Below, one piece after another: positions 14,414-26,866 of a DNA stretch of 64,000 nt. The first letter of the stretch is position 1; every line of letters starts with the position of its first letter. Source of the DNA: Hybos culiciformis (Eukaryota > Arthropoda > Insecta > Diptera > Hybotidae); assembly GCA_964007475.1 (NCBI GenBank), contig OZ023273.1:21625557-21689556 (forward strand), given 5' to 3'. Made by a program: the position numbers and the translations under genes. The notes under the pieces were generated by a model that made no database searches, had not been told where the DNA came from, and worked only from the letters and a program-made list of their open reading frames with translations.

Positions 14414-17400
14414 TTAGGAAGTGCCAAAATTTTTATACGGTTTTCCATTATGCCGTTGCCATTCCCTATCGAATTCATGCTCCAGAATTTCCGCACCTCT
14501 TTTACGAGTTAGTCCAGTTTCCTCCAAGCTTAATTCGCACATTTGCATATCATCGATTCCTAAATTATATAATAAAGAAGAATAATGAAAACTGAATTTT
14601 GAAGTTATATTTGAATTTAATTTGAATTATATGGAATAGAATATATATAATATATAAGTGTCATAAGGGTTATGTAGAATCAAAACTAGAAAGTTTTAAT
14701 CCAGTACGATGTAGCAGATTAGTAGAATAGAGCAGTATCTAAATAGTGGTTGCAAAAACTGGGATTGACAAGGCCGTTATTATCAATGTAGCCCAAAATC
14801 TTAAAACAAAAGAAAAAAAAATATAATAAAAAAAATTACCAGCTACTAATAAAATAGGCGGCTTATCAGCATGTAATTCCATTTGTCTTGCAACATATTG
14901 TCCATCAAAATGAGCATACCAAAGTCCACGTTTCGCTGCAAAATAACAATTAAAATTTATATTATGTAAAACTTTAATTTTCTTTATTTACTATTATCGG
15001 CAGCATTTGCTCTCATAAAAGGAATTCGAAAATAACGATGCTGTGCTGTTATTATTTCTTGCTTTTGTTGGGCTATAGGTGGTGTCTTTGTTGCTGAAAA
15101 TTAATTTTAAATAGATTTGATTATATTTTGAAAAAATAATTGAAAAATAATACCAGCTTCCATTACACTTTTAGGTGCTCTTTCGTTTTCATCCATTGTT
15201 GTACGTTTTCGATTCTTTGCTTTCCAAGCATGATACACCTTCAATCGACGATGAAATTCATGTCGACAAGCCTAAAAATTAAATTTACTCCAATAATATT
15301 TTAATTTTAATCGAACGAAGTATATTAAAAATTATTCAATACCTCAAGCAGCTCAATATCACAGGACGTGTTAATACAATCACGTAATTCGGAATATTTC
15401 CATTTGGATAAATCATATTTTTGTTTACCTAATAATTGTTGTTGAGCCCTTACATGTTCAGACCTTAAATAATGAAAAACAATTATTGCTTTTTTAGATT
15501 CAGATCTTATTTACTTCAAAATCATGCATTAATTTAATAACTGTTAGCAACAACAAAACTAATTTAAATAATCGTATTTTTAAATGAATTTTGCTTTTTA
15601 TGTTTTTGGATGTTTTATATTTTCAACAAGAAAAGCGTCGAAAAAATAATCTACATCTCCTGAAATATAAAAACAAATCTCTGTTTTAATTTATTTTATG
15701 ACTGAGGGATGATGTGCTTGCAATAATTTTAATAATGAAATCTAAATACGATTTCAAATACTTGTCATATTAATGTTCGTTTTTAATTTTTTTTTTGCTA
15801 ATTTTATAATCCTCATATTTATACATTATCATTTGTGAATTATTTAATTTTTATATTTTCCATGACATTATAAAAATTTTAAAAATATTGATATGAATGA
15901 AAGAATTTAGCTCAAATTATTTTATTTTTGAACTACTAATGTTTGTTAAGAACTCCGCAACAAAATAAATTTAAAAAATGTAATGGAGGTAAATTTGCAA
16001 CCACATTAACAGCGATGATTTAACTATGTTATTTAAGAAAAATTCATTTTTTATAAAAAAAAAAAAAAAAAATTGGAAAGGAAAATAGTTTTTTTAAATG
16101 ACCAATAATGGTAAAATGTTTCTTAAGTGGATGAAAATCTTCTTTAATATTATTAAAAAAAATAAATTTAAATAAAATAAAATCATAATATCAATTAAAA
16201 AAAATATCTTATACCTATGCAGGTTAATTATTTTTATGCTAATTTAGTAAAATAAGTAGTGACAATGGAATAATGAGAATAATATGAATTTTAATATATA
16301 TAAGAACTTTTAATTGATTTAATAATAGTTTTTTTTTTTTTTAAAGTTTTAAATAAAACTTTACAAATTTCTAGATTATCTATTTTATAATTTAAATATG
16401 TATTATACTAAAAGTTATTACATAAAACGATATAAAAAGGAAAATAAATGCCCAGATTCAAAACATATTGTCTAGAAAATATTTAAAGTAATAACAACGA
16501 AGTCTAAATATGTTTAACCGAAAGAAAATATTAGAAAAATATTAATGACATCCGAATATTGGAACTGGATCATCAGGAACAAAAATAATTAAAAGCAAAT
16601 TTCCTTCTGTTTGTTCGTAGCGATTATCCAATTAAATTAAATAATATTGTTCGGAATAATATTGCATTATGACAAAGAAAGCACATAATTTTTTGAAATA
16701 AGGATGTACTAGCAAAATCTAGTTTCGAGTTAATTAAAGTTTAATAATGATGAAAAATTGAAAAAAAATACATTAACTTAATTTTCTAAATTAGATTTAA
16801 AATATTATATATAAATATATAAGATATAAGGTATAAATATTAAAATATTTAATAAAATAACAAAACTAAAATCAATTAAGGAATTATTTAGATTTTAAAT
16901 AATAAGTTTTAAGGAATAATTGGCAGTAAATTTTATTTTAATAAAATAACCCACTATTTAAAATAACGAACCTTGTCAAATGACTTGTTATCAAGGAAAT
17001 ACTGTAAAAATTTAAAAATATTATTATAATTAGGTTAGTGTTTTAATTTTTAGTTAATAGGCTCTAAATGGCTGATGTTATTAAAAACAAAAAAAAAAAA
17101 TTCAAATAAACTAAAGTTAGTTAGCATTGTTAACTAAAAACCCAAATAACAAATTGAATCGCCAGATAACGATTAGCTGTACCTTATTAATTTGTTGGTA
17201 CTACCAATTGCTGTGACATCATTTAGGCCACTAAGTAAAATTTAAAAATTAAAATAATTGTCGTTGAAATAAAGAAGAAAAAAACTGGTTGCGTTTCATT
17301 TTTGGCTGTTGCTTTTAATTTGCTTAATTCAAGATTTTATTACTTAGAGGCTTACAACGTTGGTTTTCTTTTTATTATTAAAATTACGAAATTTTGGTAC

Positions 17401-20400
17401 ATATTTGATGAATGATGGTGTATGTTTTCACCAAAATTAACTTTTCCATTAATTTTTTTTTCACCAAAAATGAAACGCTTATAAGCGTAGTACCAAATAA
17501 ACATAATATTAACGTATGTGATATGTTGATAACATACTTTCTGATAAGTGGAGGGCTATCTTCAACCTGGCCATTTGATTCATTTGCTAAGCGCAATGCT
17601 AGTTCATGATCACGTCTTTCTTGTTCTAGTTGTTGCCTATATTTCACATCATCTTGAGCTTCCTTTTCCAATTGAATTTGTAAGCTTTCTGCTGCTTTAC
17701 GATCAACCTCTTCTTGATGCAAACGTTGAGCTTCTTCGGCCTTCCGACGAGTTTCCATTTCGGCTTTTCTAAAAACATTTTAATAAAAAACAAAATATTT
17801 TTTTAAAAAAATTATTATTACAATTTTCTATTTTCTTCCTCTTCACGTTTCTTCTTTTCTTCTTCCTCCTTTAATTTTCGCTCAATATCAAGAGCTGCTT
17901 GTATTTTCCGAAGTCGTTCCTGTTCTTCAGCTTGTCGTTGATCCTAATAAAAATATTGAAATAATTTTTTTTTTTCAAGTTTTAATGTTAGATTTTATTT
18001 ATGATTTTACGAAATAATTTAAAGCTACCTGCAATTTTTGGTTCAGGGAAATTGTTAATTTATCAACACTGCTCATAATATTTTCAAACATTGAATCAAT
18101 TTCACTCGGTTTGATTTTCTTATTGTTCTAAAAAAAAGTAAGCAATTAACTTAAATTCATTAGATAAGGGCAGAATTTCAAATATATTGAAGCTCAAATA
18201 ATTCTCATTGAATAAATTTCAGTTTCTACAGTTAATAGGACTCCAAGTAAAAATATAAAAAAAAAATTGTAAATTAAAATTTTTTTGTACTTAAACAAAC
18301 AGTATGACACGAATTCTTCCAGCACAAAAATGTTGTATTAACAAAAAAAAACATTTGAATGAAAGAGAAATAAAATGAAGTGAAAGTAGTTTAAACTTCG
18401 ATATTTGATAGAATTGAGATGCTAGAAAAAGACCTTTAAGTTTTACACTATACCTTCATTTTCTATCTAATTTCTGGACACTGATTTATTAACAAACAGT
18501 CAAAATCGATGAGTTTCCAAATGTTTGCTAATATTGAATGTAATTGAGTCTTTCCTCTGTACAACCCACGGCCCACATTCATAAACATCCAAAAAATTTC
18601 TTCTCATTATTATGTTTCACAGAATGTCGCAAGAATGACACAAGGTTTTAAAATGTATTCTAGAATATCTTTTTAATAAGTTTCAAAATTTTATGGTATC
18701 AATTAATAGTTATAATTTTTTTAAACGTACATTCGTGATGTCACTTAGAATTTAAGTCACATTTTCTCATTTGCATGTCTCTTCACTTAATTTTTATTAA
18801 TTTCGGTTAAGTAATTTGAATTTATTCTTGAAAATTTTCTAATCTACATTTTTATTCTAGTTAGTTTAAGTTTATAAATGATTTTAATTATAGTAAAAAA
18901 ATAAATTATTTTTTGAAGTTCCTTAAACGACGTATGAAAGAGGACGCAGCATCGTACTTAAACTCTTAATTAACATTTATGTCAAATTTGAGCGGTATAT
19001 AGTAGTACGATATTGTCTCTCGTAGAAAATACGAAAGATTTTATGATTGTATTTTAATTATGTTTAATTATTAATCAAGTGTCAGTACGAGCTCTATTAA
19101 TTTAAGGAATAATTTGACATTTAGGAAAAAAAAACATCTATTTTGTTTTTTTTTATGAATTTGTTTTTAATAAAATTAGAGTTTTGAATTTAATAACAAT
19201 AATATTTAGTAATTTAAAAATTTGAATTTTCTGATTCTTAAAATTTTGAAAAGACCACTAAACCACCAATTCTTCTTTTTTTTCTTAATTGTTAACAAAT
19301 TTATAATACTGTCTGAAATACTTGAGAACATAAAATCAAGCTCATTTGCATTAATTAACGTGTTCGCCTGAAAGAGAGAAATTTGAAAACTTAGCGTAGC
19401 AGAAAATGAAGGTTTTTGAGGTCTTTAATTTTAAAAAACGAAGCTGGTTTTTTTCTCTTTAAAGATAAAACAACATTATACTCCGTTACTATTTATAACA
19501 CATTGTTTTATTTATTAACCTGAACCGTACTTATTATTAGGTTTTTAAAAAAAAAGTTTCTTTTAGATTAGCATATCAATAAATATCTTTCATATGATAA
19601 ATAACGTAAAGTTTTCCTATGCCCACCTTTATTTCGTTTATTGCTAAGTCTATACTTGAATTGATTAATTCTACTTCACGTAAAACACTTTTTTTGTCAT
19701 TTCTAAGTTGATTAGCAATTTCAATAGTTTTTGCAGCATTTAATTTCATATTTTTTATTTTTATAATGCCATGAATTCGAGGTTGGTGTTTTTGTCTGAC
19801 TAAATATCCCCTAATAACTTTTTGAAGTAATATAACACATTTATTACGATATTTCATTCGATTTTTGACTAAAATGAAAAAAATATATATATAATTATAA
19901 CAAATTATTACAATTGTAGATTTATGTTTTTACTTTTAACGGCACAAACAGCTGCCAAAGTAGTTTTTTTCCATCTAGATCGAACCAACCATTTCTTAAC
20001 AGCTTCTACGATTTGCTTCAAATTCTCTGAATCGGATTTCATAATAATATCAAATTCAACAAATTTTCCAGGACGAAAAAAAACTTTTGTAATGCCAAAT
20101 TTAAAATCAGTACTATTAAGTTTCATCGCATGTAACATAGCTTCACAAAAAAATCGAGGTTGCAACCTCACCAATTCCGGTGGCAAAAATGATTTATACA
20201 TATTATATAAATCAGCAAACTGTACACGGGATGGGTATCCGTGTTCCATTAATTCTAAAACTGATATAGTACCGGAACATTTCAATTGGCTCAATGCTAA
20301 TCCACCTTCGAAATTTTTGTCAATCATTTTACTGTTTGGTTTAATACAACGAATGAAATTTGTCCCCTGAAAATGTATTAAAAAATTAAAGCATTACGAT

Positions 20401-23400
20401 ATATTCTAATTAGAGCAAACAAAGAATTAATGTAAAATAAATTCTTACATTTTGTTCCAATTTCTCCATTAACTCAGCCAGCTGAGTTTTAAATTTTGAT
20501 CCCACCGAAATAAAGTTTAATTTTCCTTTTACAGCTGTTGATCCAGTTGAAAATAATGATTTTAACAAGGGATTAGCACATTCTTGAACTAAAGCTTCCA
20601 AAGAAGCATGAAAAGCATCATTATTTTTTTCAATGAACTGTTCCTGAAATTTGAGAGAAAATTTAAAAACTGTTTGTCTTTCTTTGTTACAAATCATTTA
20701 CGGTTTTGTAACAGACTGCACCAGCGAAATGACGAACAAGAAAACCTTCTTCATCTCTAATAGTTCTGTGAGCCTTAAGCCTTGATGCACGTGGATATCC
20801 CAATCGGAAATGTCCTTGCCAAGTATTATGTACTTCAGTGGTAAAATGCATTGCCGAGGGTTTTGGCAACTTCGATTCTTCATCTAACAGAGTGTATATT
20901 CCATTCGCTTTTGATTCGATAAGCTCAATAATATCCTGATTATCAGTAAATTTAATCTCAGGAACATTTAGTCCTTCACGTTTATAAAGTTCTTGTTCAT
21001 TTTTTAGAATATTATCGTTAAAGAATTTCTGTAGTTTTTCATTACAAAAGTTAATACAAAATTGTTCAAATGAATTCACAGTAAAATATTCAAAACCAGC
21101 AATATCTAAAACGCCAATGTAAAAATTTGACGCTTTAAATGGTATGCTTTGATTGATCATTGCAACAACTCTGTCGAACAATTTGTTGTATATAGCTTTA
21201 GCTAGAGCATCTCTTGCATTGTTAGCCTCATAAAATTTCAGTGGTACCCTGGAATAAACACAAAAGTAGCAATTATATAATAATGAAAATAAATCAATTG
21301 GAATAATATCTTCCCCAATAAGGCTATTCCAACTCACTAGCTGAAGCAATCAAAAAATGCAAATGATTACTTATTCGTAACAAAATTAAAAAAAATCCTT
21401 AATAAAAGAAAGGTAATTGTTCAGTGTAGAGAAAAATCTAGATATATAGTAGATTCTCTAAAACTAGAGTACTTTACCATCGTCAGTACACTGCTAGCTA
21501 CAGACGTTAGTATGTATTTAAAAATAAGAAATTATGCTAATGTCAGGAACAACTTGTACATGTATGTATACATGTACAAAAATGCAAAATAAAAAAATAA
21601 ATAATTTAGATTTTTTTGAAAGGCAAATAAATTGATTTTAGAAGTTATATTCCTATTATAGTTATCTAAATTAGTGTTAAGTATTTAAATTATAATCTTA
21701 CATTATCACTGTTCCCTTAAATCCACCTCCTTTACTCTGCATGACTCGGGAAACTAAAGCTTGACGCAGCTCAAATGCATCAACTCCAAGTAGTTTTGCT
21801 GTCATTGATAGAGATTTTTCAGACGATTGTGTAACTTGACAACCACCACGTACATCATCCAGTATTTCTTCAAAAGTAATGTTTCCCAAATGCAGGACAG
21901 CTGCAACCAGAGCATAAATACCCAACTTGTTTTCTTCACTTAGTCCTAAATTTTTCAATGCTTTATCTAATTTCTGAAAATCTTCATAATCATCTAAAAT
22001 AGGATCTCGTAAGCCTCCTTTCTTTAAGTGTAATTCAGATTTTTGCGTTTTTGGGATTGATTTTTCCGTTTTATCACTTGAAAAAAATTGTGTACAACCA
22101 CATAAGTACTAAAATATTAAAATTTGATTATGAAGGATATTCAATATTATAGACATATTTTATTTAAAAAATCACCCGATAATCATCTGGTTTTCCTAAT
22201 CCAAGTTTAGAAAGTAGTGGTTGAGAAGCACCCGCTAACAACATATAAAAAATATGATAATTTCTTTCATCTGGACTTTGTGAACAGATACGACTTTTCT
22301 CTAATAAATAATGAGAAATAAAACCACCAACGAGATTTAATTTACTGTCATAATGTAATTCTATAAATTTTCCAAACCGTGAACTATTATTGTTTCGAGT
22401 AGTTTTAGCATTACCGAATGCTTCCAAAACTGGATTGGCTGAAATTAAAATTTAAATTTCACTTTTTTAATACTACTACTCAAATAACAAATTATTAATA
22501 AAAATAAATTGACATCAATTTAAATTTTGTTACCATCTAAAATTTTCTGTTCAATCGATCCTGAAGTATCTTTTGCATGACATAAATATTTCAAAAGATA
22601 TTTTGTTGATTCAGTTTTTCCAGCACCAGATTCACCCGAAACTATAATCGATTGAGATGATTTTAATACTCTCATATCACGAATTGCTTTATCGGCTAAA
22701 AAAGAGTTTATATTTAAAAATGCAAAATACATGAATAATTGATGTTCAAAACTACCTATAGCAAAAACATGCGGGGGCATTTCTCCTATTGACTTGCCAT
22801 TATATTTTTTAATTGAAGCAATTGAATATAAATCTTGAATTTCACGATATGGATTGATAGCAATTAAAATATTGGCAACATACGTCTAAAAATAACAATA
22901 ATTTATAAATTTTATGCTGTAATTATCAAATTAAAAACCAATACTTACATATATTTTATCTTTATAATATCTTGTTTTTAAATTATCTAAAAAAGTGGCT
23001 TCGTTCAGCAAAAGTAATTCACCTTAAGGAAAAATAAAACAAAAAATATATTTAGAATTTTTCAGTATTGAATGACTTGGATCTATTCTCAAAATATAAG
23101 ACCAGTTTTACAAAGAGAATCAAAGTTTGAGATTTCTGAAAAAACAATTACTTGAATTATTCTATTTTCAAGAACTTATTTATTCCAATTCTATGACTTA
23201 CATAATATGTAAATTCCTATTAACTTCTAATAAACAAAAAAAAAGAATTATAATAGAAAGGTTTTCTTGATGATAAAATTTAATTACTTATTTATTAAAT
23301 ATTTTTGTTATCTTAATGCTGGCCATACACGGTCCAACTTGATTGTACAACATGTTGACAACAAGTTGTATGTTTTGGCACACACGATACAACTTGTTTA

Positions 23401-26400
23401 GCAACCATTCTTCAACCGTCAAAAATTTATTGATTTTTTTTTTTTTTTTTGACACTAATAATAAAATTTAAACTAAATTAATTTAAATAATAAAAAAGTT
23501 TGTATATATTTTTGACTCAAAATGACAATTAACGTCATTTTGGTTTACAACAGGTTGACAACTTGCCCACACACTAGACAACTTCAACAAAAAACCTAAA
23601 AAAATTAAAATTTTTATATTTTTTGCCAATCAACTTCCAACCGTCAAATTGGTCGGCCAACAAGTTGTCAACTTGCCCACACGATACAACTTGCCATGTT
23701 GTCAACATGTTGTACAACCAAGTTGGACCGTGTATGGCCAGCATAAAAACAGAATAAAAACATATATATTTTTTAAAAGCGACTGATTTCAATATTATTC
23801 AATATAATATTCATGAATGACAAATTCATGGTTAAGAAAACCTAAATTCAATAGAAAATCATGGTTAAAAACTGCTTTTGTAGAACGTGTCAATATTTTT
23901 TTATTTTCATAATAAAGTTGTTCTTCAGGAAGATATTATCGATAAGTATAGAATGTAGTAATTAAAACTGTGCAATAATAAAGTCATTAAACTTTTCTTT
24001 TTTTTTTATGAGTTGTACATTACCGCACCCAAAAGGTTGAAAGATTTTATATAAATTTTTTTTATTTTTATATAGATTTTTTTTTTAATACTTTAATTAC
24101 AAAAATATTTTCTACAGAAAAATAATTTTTCTCGTATTAAAGATTGTTAACACATTTTTCATTAGTATATGCAGGCCCGGCTCGTGGTTTTTTTTGTGTG
24201 TGTGCAAGGAATGATTGGCGCCTTTGTAAAAGTTTTCAATTAGATACTCAAAGGGTACAAAAAGCAAACACTAGCTAAATTCTATTTTTCTTGCCCGATA
24301 GTTGATCCGAAGTAATTTTTGATCAGTTTTAATTTTGGAAAAGTTCTCTCACCTTTAGCGACTGAAACGGGTAAAGTTAGTAATACCACAAAGTAAGCAT
24401 AAATAAGAGAAATTCATTCCATACAAAAAATTCATATTAAAAAAACTAAACAAAAATGTGGGTCTATATGAAATCACTATCCCAATAATATGTTCGCATT
24501 AGGAGAATATTTGTGGAATATGCTGTTTTCCGGAATATTTCAGGAATATGAACTGGATTTTTCATATAAAAATTATTCCGGAATTTGTATATTCCACTTT
24601 TATATTCCAGTTTGTCAGGTTTGGAATTCTACATTTATAGTTACTTTCACTTACTTTTTGAAATTTTGTTATAGGTGGCAACAATTTTTTTTGTCAAATT
24701 CGAGTCAAAATGAAGAAAAAACAAAATAAAATTGATAAAAAGCGAGATAAAAAGTCAAAATTTTCAACAACAAACATTTTTTCTCTTTCTCAATTGTTAT
24801 ACATCATCAAATTCCAGTTCTCATCAAATATTGTAATGCGAACGGCAATTTGTTTTCCGGAATCTAAGTGGAATTTAAATTATAATGCGAACAAGGCATA
24901 ATGGGATAGTGATTTCATTTTTTGATTTCATATTTTTTGTTTAATTTTTTTAATTTGATTTTTTTGTATGGAATGAATTTCTCATATTTATACTTCCTTT
25001 ATGGTAATACCCTTAAATCAGTGCATTTGGAAAGAGTTCTTCAACATTATTGTTATAAATCCAGTTTAAAATGTTTTCTGGATTAATATCATTTTCAATT
25101 TTGCGAGACAACAATTTCAGATAATTTTGTAGTTCGTTTGCTCCAAAAATCAAAAACTCAAAAAAAATTTGTATACATTTAAAAAAAAAATTATTTTTGT
25201 TGAAATTTAAATTTCATATTGGCTTGTAGGCGCCTTTTCATTACTGGCGCCTACGGCGCCTGTGTGCAGTGCACAGTTCGCACACGCCTCGAGCCGGGCC
25301 TGAGTATATGAATAAAACAATAAGAAAAATTATAGTATGGTATTAGGGAAAATTTAAGCAAACAGAAATGCGTGATAGGAAAAAAGCACCTAAATTTTAA
25401 GAAAACGGAGGAGCATTTGTTTGAACACGCTAATATCTAAAGGAAGTTAAATAAAAAGCTTGAACATGTTCAAAAACTTATTCTGTGCTTTCTTTTATCA
25501 ATTCAATTAATACATATAGGTACTCGTATAATAAATAATAAAAATAGTGAGAAATGAAAATGCATAAACAAAAGTTTTGATGCAGCAGATACACATCAAA
25601 ACAAAAATGTTGAATATCCTTTTTGAACTCTCAACTCTTGTCTTATTTTTATTATTAAAAAATAGGACAAAAAAGGTTTTTTTTTTAATTATAAATATTT
25701 TTATATACTTAATACAATTGTTAAGAAAAACTGTGTTAGATTTCCTTTATACCATTAGTTTTCTTATTTTAGCAAATAATATGATATCACAATTCACCCG
25801 AAAACACAATTCACCGAAAATGATAGACATGTTTAGATCGCGGCGACGTTATCATTTTCGTTGAATTGTGTTGTCGGTGAATTGTCTTTTCGGTGTATTG
25901 TGCTTTCAGTGAATTGAGTTTCCGGTTAATTGTGTTTCAACGAATTCATAATCCCGGAAGACCAAATCCCGCAAAAATCGATCTGATATAGATTTTTATG
26001 AATTATTATTTTATATATAAAGGGCAAAAATTAAATAGCATTTGATTTTTTTTATCCTTTTATAAGAATTTGTGAAGTCTTCTCTAGTATGTCGTAAATG
26101 TTATGGCGGGGTTCCGGGATATTTTCAAGATCACATTAAGTTTCCGGGATTATGGATTCGGGATTTTGTCTTCCGGCATTATGGCCTCAAACCTTGTGCA
26201 AAGCCGAAAGACAAAAACCTGGAATTCTATTCCAAAAAAAACGGAAAAAGACGGCAATTTAATTCCAATATAAAAAACCCGGAAAAATATGTTTTTCAAA
26301 ACAGAAAGTTTTTATTCATACGGGAGCGGCTGCCGCTTCGCCGAGAAGAATTACTTCACCGAGAAAAATTACTTAAGTACATTTTGCAGTAACCCTACCC

Positions 26401-26866
26401 AAACATATTCAAAATACATTTTTTTGTTGAAAAAATTTGTAGGTTGTTTAATTTGTTTTGATACACTTTTTAAAGTAACGATTGGAACGGGAAAAACTTT
26501 TACGCTATCGTTCCATCTAGACGTATCAATTTTAGAATTTGATATGTGCTACTTGGAGCGGTTCGAGGAAAACGTAATAGCGTTACATTACATTACTTTA
26601 TACAACTCTCCTCAGAACAAAATAAAAATACGTATAAATTGATTGAAAGAAAAAAATACTTAACGTTTAAAAACTAGTAACTTACAATTGTCATCTCGAT
26701 CCTGATGTCCGTCACAGGATGGAAATATATCTTCTGTTGAACAATTTCTTTTTGAAAATTTTATTTCTATTGGAGTAACTTCAAATTCATTAGCACCAAT
26801 TTCTGTAATCATAGCTTGTATATAACCTTCATTAGGATCTCTAGCCCATATTAATTGATTATCCAT
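14414..26866 (-). CDS. jar: Unconventional myosin VI (jaguar orthologue), 18 coding exons, complete
   Basis: Minus-end-directed actin motor used in vesicle transport, membrane anchoring and epithelial/spermatid remodelling. Coding exons in transcript order: 26866-26686, 23022-22949, 22885-22756, 22695-22534, 22438-22176, 22108-21702, 21248-20702, 20643-20449, 20366-19934, 19868-19627, 18127-18029, 17943-17822, 17768-17538, 15463-15343, 15271-15154, 15093-14992, 14935-14840, 14559-14414. All junctions are GT-AG and keep frame, giving 1222 aa, close to fly myosin VI (about 1250). Seen: P-loop GESGAGKT at residues 149-156, switch I NNNSSR at 198-203, switch II DIAGFE at 454-459, converter near 730-790, one IQ motif around 804-826, a highly charged Glu/Lys/Arg helix about 915-1010, and a C-terminal cargo-binding domain with RRL (about 1077-1079) and LWY (1147-1149). 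The start is MDNQLIW, matching the family N-terminus; an in-frame upstream Met (MSFLL) was not used because an acceptor-like AG just upstream of 26877 suggests a spliced 5' UTR. Function is from family knowledge. Confidence 0.95.
23314..23746. mobile_element. PIF/Harbinger-like MITE in myosin VI intron
   Basis: Element 23317-23743 (427 bp) with TIRs of about 47 bp beginning TGCTGGCCATACACGGTCCA and one early mismatch, flanked by TAA on both sides (23314-23316 and 23744-23746). A 3-bp TWA duplication is typical of PIF/Harbinger elements. The interior has repeated CAACTTG/CAAGTTG motifs. It lies in the intron between coding exons 1 and 2 of myosin VI. A 72-codon open frame across it is not a gene. 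Confidence 0.8.
24164..25310 (-). mobile_element. hAT transposon remnant with its 8-bp target duplication, split by a second element
   Basis: Ends CAGGCCCGGCTCG and its complement form TIRs at 24172 and 25302; AGTATATG is duplicated exactly on both sides (24164-24171, 25303-25310), the 8-bp signature of hAT elements. Without the nested insertion the element is about 507 bp. Read on the minus strand, two blocks resemble the hAT C-terminal dimerisation region: one from about 25157 down to 25012 (contains [19 protein letters not shown]) and one from about 24378 down to 24270 (contains [19 protein letters not shown]). A one-base frame slip separates them, and a stop follows shortly after GQEK, so this is a dead, internally deleted copy. 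Confidence 0.85.
24388..25003. mobile_element. Nested TIR element inside the hAT remnant, 616 bp
   Basis: Flanked by exact direct repeats GTAATACC at 24380-24387 and 25004-25011, an 8-bp duplication of the hAT transposase remnant it interrupts. Imperfect TIRs of about 110 bp share GAGAAATTCATTCCATAC and an inner TGTTCGCATT/AATGCGAACA pair. The interior is rich in GGAATAT/TTCCGG motifs and has no transposase. The 8-bp duplication suggests mobilisation by a hAT-type transposase. Confidence 0.85.
25793..26180. repeat. Degenerate tandem/inverted minisatellite-like array
   Basis: Units of about 17-18 bases related to TTCGGTGAATTGTGTT recur at 25860-25945 and in opposite orientation at 25788-25820. 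The two orientations meet at a hairpin with CGAAAATGATA at 25815-25825 and its complement at 25850-25860. A second series based on CCGGGATTATG follows at about 25950-26180. It lies in the first coding intron of myosin VI and is probably part of a non-autonomous transposon with subterminal repeats. Confidence 0.6.

Noticed and set aside
19924..20370. 148-codon plus-strand open frame
   Set aside because: Antisense shadow of myosin VI exon 9, which has full family similarity.
24490..24901. Plus-strand open frames inside the nested element
   Set aside because: They lie in a non-autonomous TIR element and show no transposase features.
26072..26642. Plus-strand open frames of 106 and 117 codons
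   Set aside because: They overlap the minisatellite-like repeat and its flank in a myosin VI intron, with no protein similarity.
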